In this document: piece after piece, positions 60,181 through 64,000 of the stretch
Numbering within the stretch: position 1 is the first letter of the stretch
How the letters are laid out: each line of letters begins with the position of its first letter
Assembly (NCBI RefSeq): GCF_963678975.1
Contig: NC_089272.1
Coordinates: forward strand, 46,892,032-46,956,031
DNA length: 64,000 nucleotides
Source: Dysidea avara
Taxonomy: Eukaryota > Porifera > Demospongiae > Dictyoceratida > Dysideidae
Direction of reading: 5' to 3'
Translations under genes and position numbers: made by a program
The notes under the pieces: generated by a model
The model's database searches: none
The model's input: only the letters and a program-made list of their open reading frames with translations
What the model was told of the DNA's origin: nothing

Positions 60181-61095
60181 CTTCCCCTCATATGACTTGG
60201 AGTAAATAGTATTTAGATAATTAATGTTAATGGAGAATAATTTCAACATGTGTAGCTTTGATGATGTACAGCCTTTAATCACCAATTTGTTTAGAATTAT
60301 GAGTATGAGCTGTTGGCAAGTACCAATGAATTGAAATATGCACAGAATGATACATCTACATATACTGTCTGTATTTGTTCTGTCTATGTTTTGGTGTTGG
60401 AGCTAATTTCTCTTAGACAAAATCAGACCACAGGCCCCAATACTGAATAGAATTGGAGACATTCATAGATTTGTGGTCCGTTTTATCTGTTATAGTCAGT
60501 TTTTGAATTATTTGTTTCAATACTGACTAAAGACAGAGTTAATATACTGTAGGCACACTATTTTTACAGTGGAGACATGTGGACATATTGTGCTCAAGTA
60601 TACTCAGATATTTTTGTGTTATATGTGAATTCAGCGGTTATGCACTTAGTCAGGATTTTTGTGCTCTAAATTTCACAGATGATATTAGTTCAGAATTTTT
60701 GCGTAATTAAATTTCACAGATTGCTGTTGTATTTGAAGCTGAATTCAAAGACTCATGCTCTCTACCACGTAGCTACAAAGGGTTGCTTTACTTCAAGCAT
60801 CATACTGATAGCCAAAGGAATGTCTGGATCAAGAAGAAGCACCATATCCTTGTAGGCTTGCTTGTGGGGAGGCAGTTATGCAAGAGGTGATTGTAGCTAT
60901 ATCAAAGTAATTGATGCGATCCACATAGTTGTGTATCCAGGCATAGTGGTAGCATCAAACTAAATTGCACTGATTTTTTCACTGCACATATATATCAACA
61001 CTCATGGCATGCCGGTGCATAAAATTTCATGTGATAAAATTTCACTATAGCTTTGCTAACCGTGAAAATTATGTAGCACAAAAAATTCCGAGTGT
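60181..61095. other. No supported gene; possible MITE ends
   Basis: TATACTCAGATATTTTTGTG near 60600 is roughly inverted at CACAAAAAATTCCGAGTGTA near 61080, suggesting an old MITE. No exon was recognised. Confidence 0.35.
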
Positions 61096-61380
61096 ATCAG
61101 TATATCCTTACTGACCCTCCCAAGAGTTGACTGGTCCTACACATCTTAGTCCACTGAAATGCAAAGGATGGTAGTACAATAATTAAGATACCTACAGTAT
61201 AAAAGGTTTTCCAGAAGACAATATATAGCCATTTTCACCTATCAAATGTAGTTACAAATCAGTAGATAATTGTAAGACAACTTTCCTGAATTTTTAAGTG
61301 TAAACAACCAAGAAAAGCAAATAAAAGTGCATTTTGTCTCTAAAATCTAATACAGATTGCAAAATATTATTGATACAGTA
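61096..61380 (+). repeat. Dispersed 285-bp repeat, copy 2
   Basis: Direct copy of 56040-56325. Its right half (from 61225) is also the left arm of the inverted repeat that closes at 62498. Confidence 0.8.
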
Positions 61381-62498
61381 ACATTTGTATTCACCTTATC
61401 GGCCTTTGTGGTTAATCTATTAAAAAATACATGTAAATAGAGAATTGAAGAGTATGCTTAAAGCACCTTCGCTAGTGATTTTGTTCTTCACACCATAAGA
61501 CAACTGGCGATTTATAAACGCTCGCATGGGGTGTGGCACTAAATGGAATTTAAAAGATTTCTGCTTAAAACGCCATCCCTAGGGAACTTACGGTTCAGCA
61601 CGTTGTCACAACTTGTTTATCAGGCATTAGAGTTTGTGTCCACGTCGTGCCTTTAAAAGTTATTGTAGGGATTAGAGGTTTGATTGAAGAAAATACGCGT
61701 ATAGGCAAACCAGGATTGGATAATGTCAGTGCTAGATGGACTATACAAACACGACTATGTTGACTGGTATAATGTGACAGTAGTTGTAACATAAGGTAGA
61801 GAAATAAAGTGAAATACGCCTATTTTTTATTTTGCGATGGTTACTTTTTTATTTTAGCGAGGTCGCAAGAAAACTATGATGATGATGATGACGACTCCTA
61901 AAGATTTTTTTATCACGTAACGCAATACAAACTATTGAGAGATGTTGCATAATCTAGGACTAATATTGCGAAACCGGCCCTACACATAAATAACTCACAG
62001 TAGTGGCCGCGTCTTTTAAGTGGGCGTGCGCTTTGTAGTTTCTTGGCCGTGCGACTCACTACCGTGAGTCTTGATATTATGTGATATTAGATTCGTTACA
62101 GTAACCATATTAGTTGCGTTACATTTGTAAGTAAAGTAACTTGAGTTATATTACCTGTTTTTATAGCGTATTTCATTATATTACTTAGTTACCACAAAAG
62201 TAATAATATTATGTAATGTATTATATAAGTAACACGTTACTCCCAACACTGTGTACACCACATATGTATAAACTTTTAGTGTTCAAATGCGTAGCTAAGC
62301 TTAATAAAATCTTAAAACTGTTTGCTTCCCAGGAATGTTACTGTATCAATAATATTTTGCAATCTGTATTAGATTTTAGAGACAAAATGCACTTTTATTT
62401 GCTTTTCTTGGTTGTTTGCACTTAAAAATTCAGGAAAGTTGTCTTACAATTATCTACTGATTTGTAACTACATTTGATAGGTGAAAATGGCTATATAT
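61225..62498. mobile_element. Inverted-repeat element with ~155-bp near-identical arms
   Basis: 61225-61380 and 62345-62498 are inverse copies with very few differences (TATATAGCCATTTTCACCTA, TTTGTCTCTAAAATCTAATA). The interior shows no transposase. TCCCTAGGGAACTTACGGTT occurs both inside (61577) and just outside (62500). Confidence 0.6.
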
Positions 62499-62499
62499 T

Positions 62500-62820
62500 A
62501 TCCCTAGGGAACTTACGGTTCAGCTGGTTGTAATGGTAGGTTAATGGTAAAAATTTTAATAACAACAATTCAGGTGAATTGGGTGCCGCTTGGTCTTGGC
62601 ACAAAATTCACCTGAATTGTTGTTATTAAAATTTTTACCATTAACCTACCATCACAGCCATTTCTTGGCCGCCACCTTGGATTTAACATCTTTTTTCACC
62701 ATAGCCTTTCTGAGGGCCGCACTCTTTTTTTTACAGCTTGGCTGTTTTGGATTAGATTTTACTTCTTTTTGTATTTGTATACCCCAAAGCTGGCCTATGA
62801 CCGGTTTAGGGCTTTTTAAC
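62500..62820. mobile_element. Foldback head of the satellite-bearing family (copy 3)
   Basis: GGTAGGTTAATGGTAAAAAT at 62535 is inverted at about 62627 (ATTTTTACCATTAACCTACC). The conserved CCACCTTGGATTTAACATC, ACAGCTTGGCTGTTTTGGAT and CCCCAAAGCTGGCC blocks follow. The 103-codon frame at 62590 is repeat-derived. Confidence 0.75.
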
Positions 62821-62859
62821 CTATCATTTTTTTCTTTACCACAGAAAGAAGAAAAGATA

Positions 62860-63620
62860 AATCAGGGTGATTTCTTTGTAGCTGAACTGTCTACAAGGTG
62901 ATCCTTCTAGCTGATCTCTCTACCGGATGACTTGTTTGTAGCTGAACTCTCTACAGGGTGATTTGTTTGTAGCTGAACTCTCTACAATCTAGCTGATCTT
63001 TCTACAGGGTAATTTGTTTGTAGCTGAATTCTCTACAGGGCGATTTGTTTGCAGCTGAACTCTCTACATGGTAGTTCCTTTGTAGCTGAACTCTCTACAA
63101 TGTAACGTCTTCTAGCTGAACTCTCTACAGGGTGACTTGTTTCTAGCTAATCTCTCTACAGGGCGGCTTGTTTCTAGCTGAACTCTCTACAGGTGATTTG
63201 TTTGCCACTGAACTCTCTTACATGGTGGTTTCTTTGTAGCTGAACTCTCTACAAGATGACTTCTTCTAGCTGATCTCTCTACAGGATGACTTGTTTCTAA
63301 CTGAACTCTCTACAGGGTGATCTGTTCATAGCGGAATTTTCTACTGGGTGATTTGTTTGCAGCTGAACTCTCTACACGATGGTTTCTTTGTAACTGAACT
63401 CTCTATGAGGAAACTTCTTCTAGCTGATCTCTCTACAGGGCAATTTGTTTGTAGCTGAATTCTCTACAGGGTGATTTGTTTGCAGTTGAACTCTCTACAT
63501 GATGGTTTCTTTGTAGTTGAACTCTCTATTAGGTACCTTCTTCTAGCTGATCTGACTACAGAGTGACTTGTTTGTAGCTGAATTCCCTACAGAATAACTT
63601 GCAATGTAATATAATTGAGT
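62860..63620 (-). repeat. 31-bp satellite array, inverse orientation
   Basis: About 25 units with the core TAGCTGAACTCTCTACAGGG, the reverse complement of the array at 52640-54660. The distal flank (CAATGTAATATAATTGAGTA at 63602) is inverse to 52600-52625. Confidence 0.95.
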
Positions 63621-63675
63621 AAATTATAAATGCAGCTGAATGCTTTATTAGGGTGACTGTTGTATTAGAGTAGAG

Positions 63676-64000
63676 ATGTCCAACTAATTAAATAACTAAC
63701 ATTCCATGCATTCATTGGTATGACAAATATTGTGCTATTTTTCAGGGTAATTTTAGTGCAAACCCCACCACAATCGGTGGTTCCTATCAAAAGATATAAG
63801 CAAAAGAAATTGACAGTGTGATGATTTTTGTGTACAGTATTTTCAAAGCTTTTTATGTATATCACATGACACCAAACACAATATTCAAAGTGTCATAAAT
63901 ATACATAGGAAACTATTAATAACATGAACTTTTCACCACACATCTATTTTATGGAGAACAGCATATGAGCTAGGTAAAACCTCTCAAGAGTGACCACTTC
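63676..64000. other. No supported gene
   Basis: Nothing was recognised at the right edge of the window. Confidence 0.4.

Overview
The window looks like nuclear DNA of an early-branching metazoan, most likely a demosponge. Coding parts are small exons separated by AT-rich GT-AG introns. Ig-like and fibronectin III domains each sit on single exons with phase-1 ends at both sides. A SAM-domain gene is also present, and no bacterial-style operons are seen. Species cannot be fixed from sequence alone. Most of the window is mobile DNA: DNA transposons and their MITEs, CR1/L2-like LINEs, a tRNA-derived SINE family, a 31-bp satellite and microsatellites.

Layout. 1-5300: repeats only (a 5-bp-TSD MITE, a 37-bp-TIR MITE holding a perfect 63-bp palindrome, an AC microsatellite, a SINE). 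5368-6596 (-): two or three exons of an unrecognised gene. 7139-8010: foldback head plus 31-bp satellite. 8895-20673 (-): a tandem array of Ig exons, mostly decayed. One Ig exon is split by a 10-kb element at 9334-19331 bounded by CACTG...CAGTG inverted repeats. That element carries two head-to-head, apparently intact multi-exon genes: a two-zinc-finger transposase-like protein (853 codons, -) and a SAM-domain protein (527 or 499 codons, +). 20674-25890: mostly empty AT-rich DNA. 25893-35130: decayed LINEs, a GC-rich hAT MITE and a large inverted repeat built on TTTCCC/CTAGGGAT motifs. 35707-43790: an 8-kb element with about 0.9-kb inverted arms. 44326-47640: a 3.3-kb element with about 310-bp inverted arms containing a decayed gene of a transposon-associated family, itself cut by a hAT MITE. 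51364-59565 (+): a candidate cell-surface gene (signal-peptide exon, then four FN3 exons), with a satellite-bearing composite element between. 59620-63680: further MITEs, an inverted-repeat element and a second large satellite array in reverse orientation.

The most interesting unit is the 10-kb element at 9334-19331. The transposase-like and SAM genes diverge from a 110-bp intergenic stretch. Both keep open frames over all exons with matching splice phases. The element ends carry a dense 13-bp GGT-N7-ACC motif of the kind expected for subterminal transposase binding. The inference is that the SAM protein is an accessory or partner protein of the transposon rather than a host gene. Several nested insertions (hAT, 9-bp-TSD, 5-bp-TSD and TA-type MITEs) can be placed in order from target-site duplications and from paralogous empty sites.
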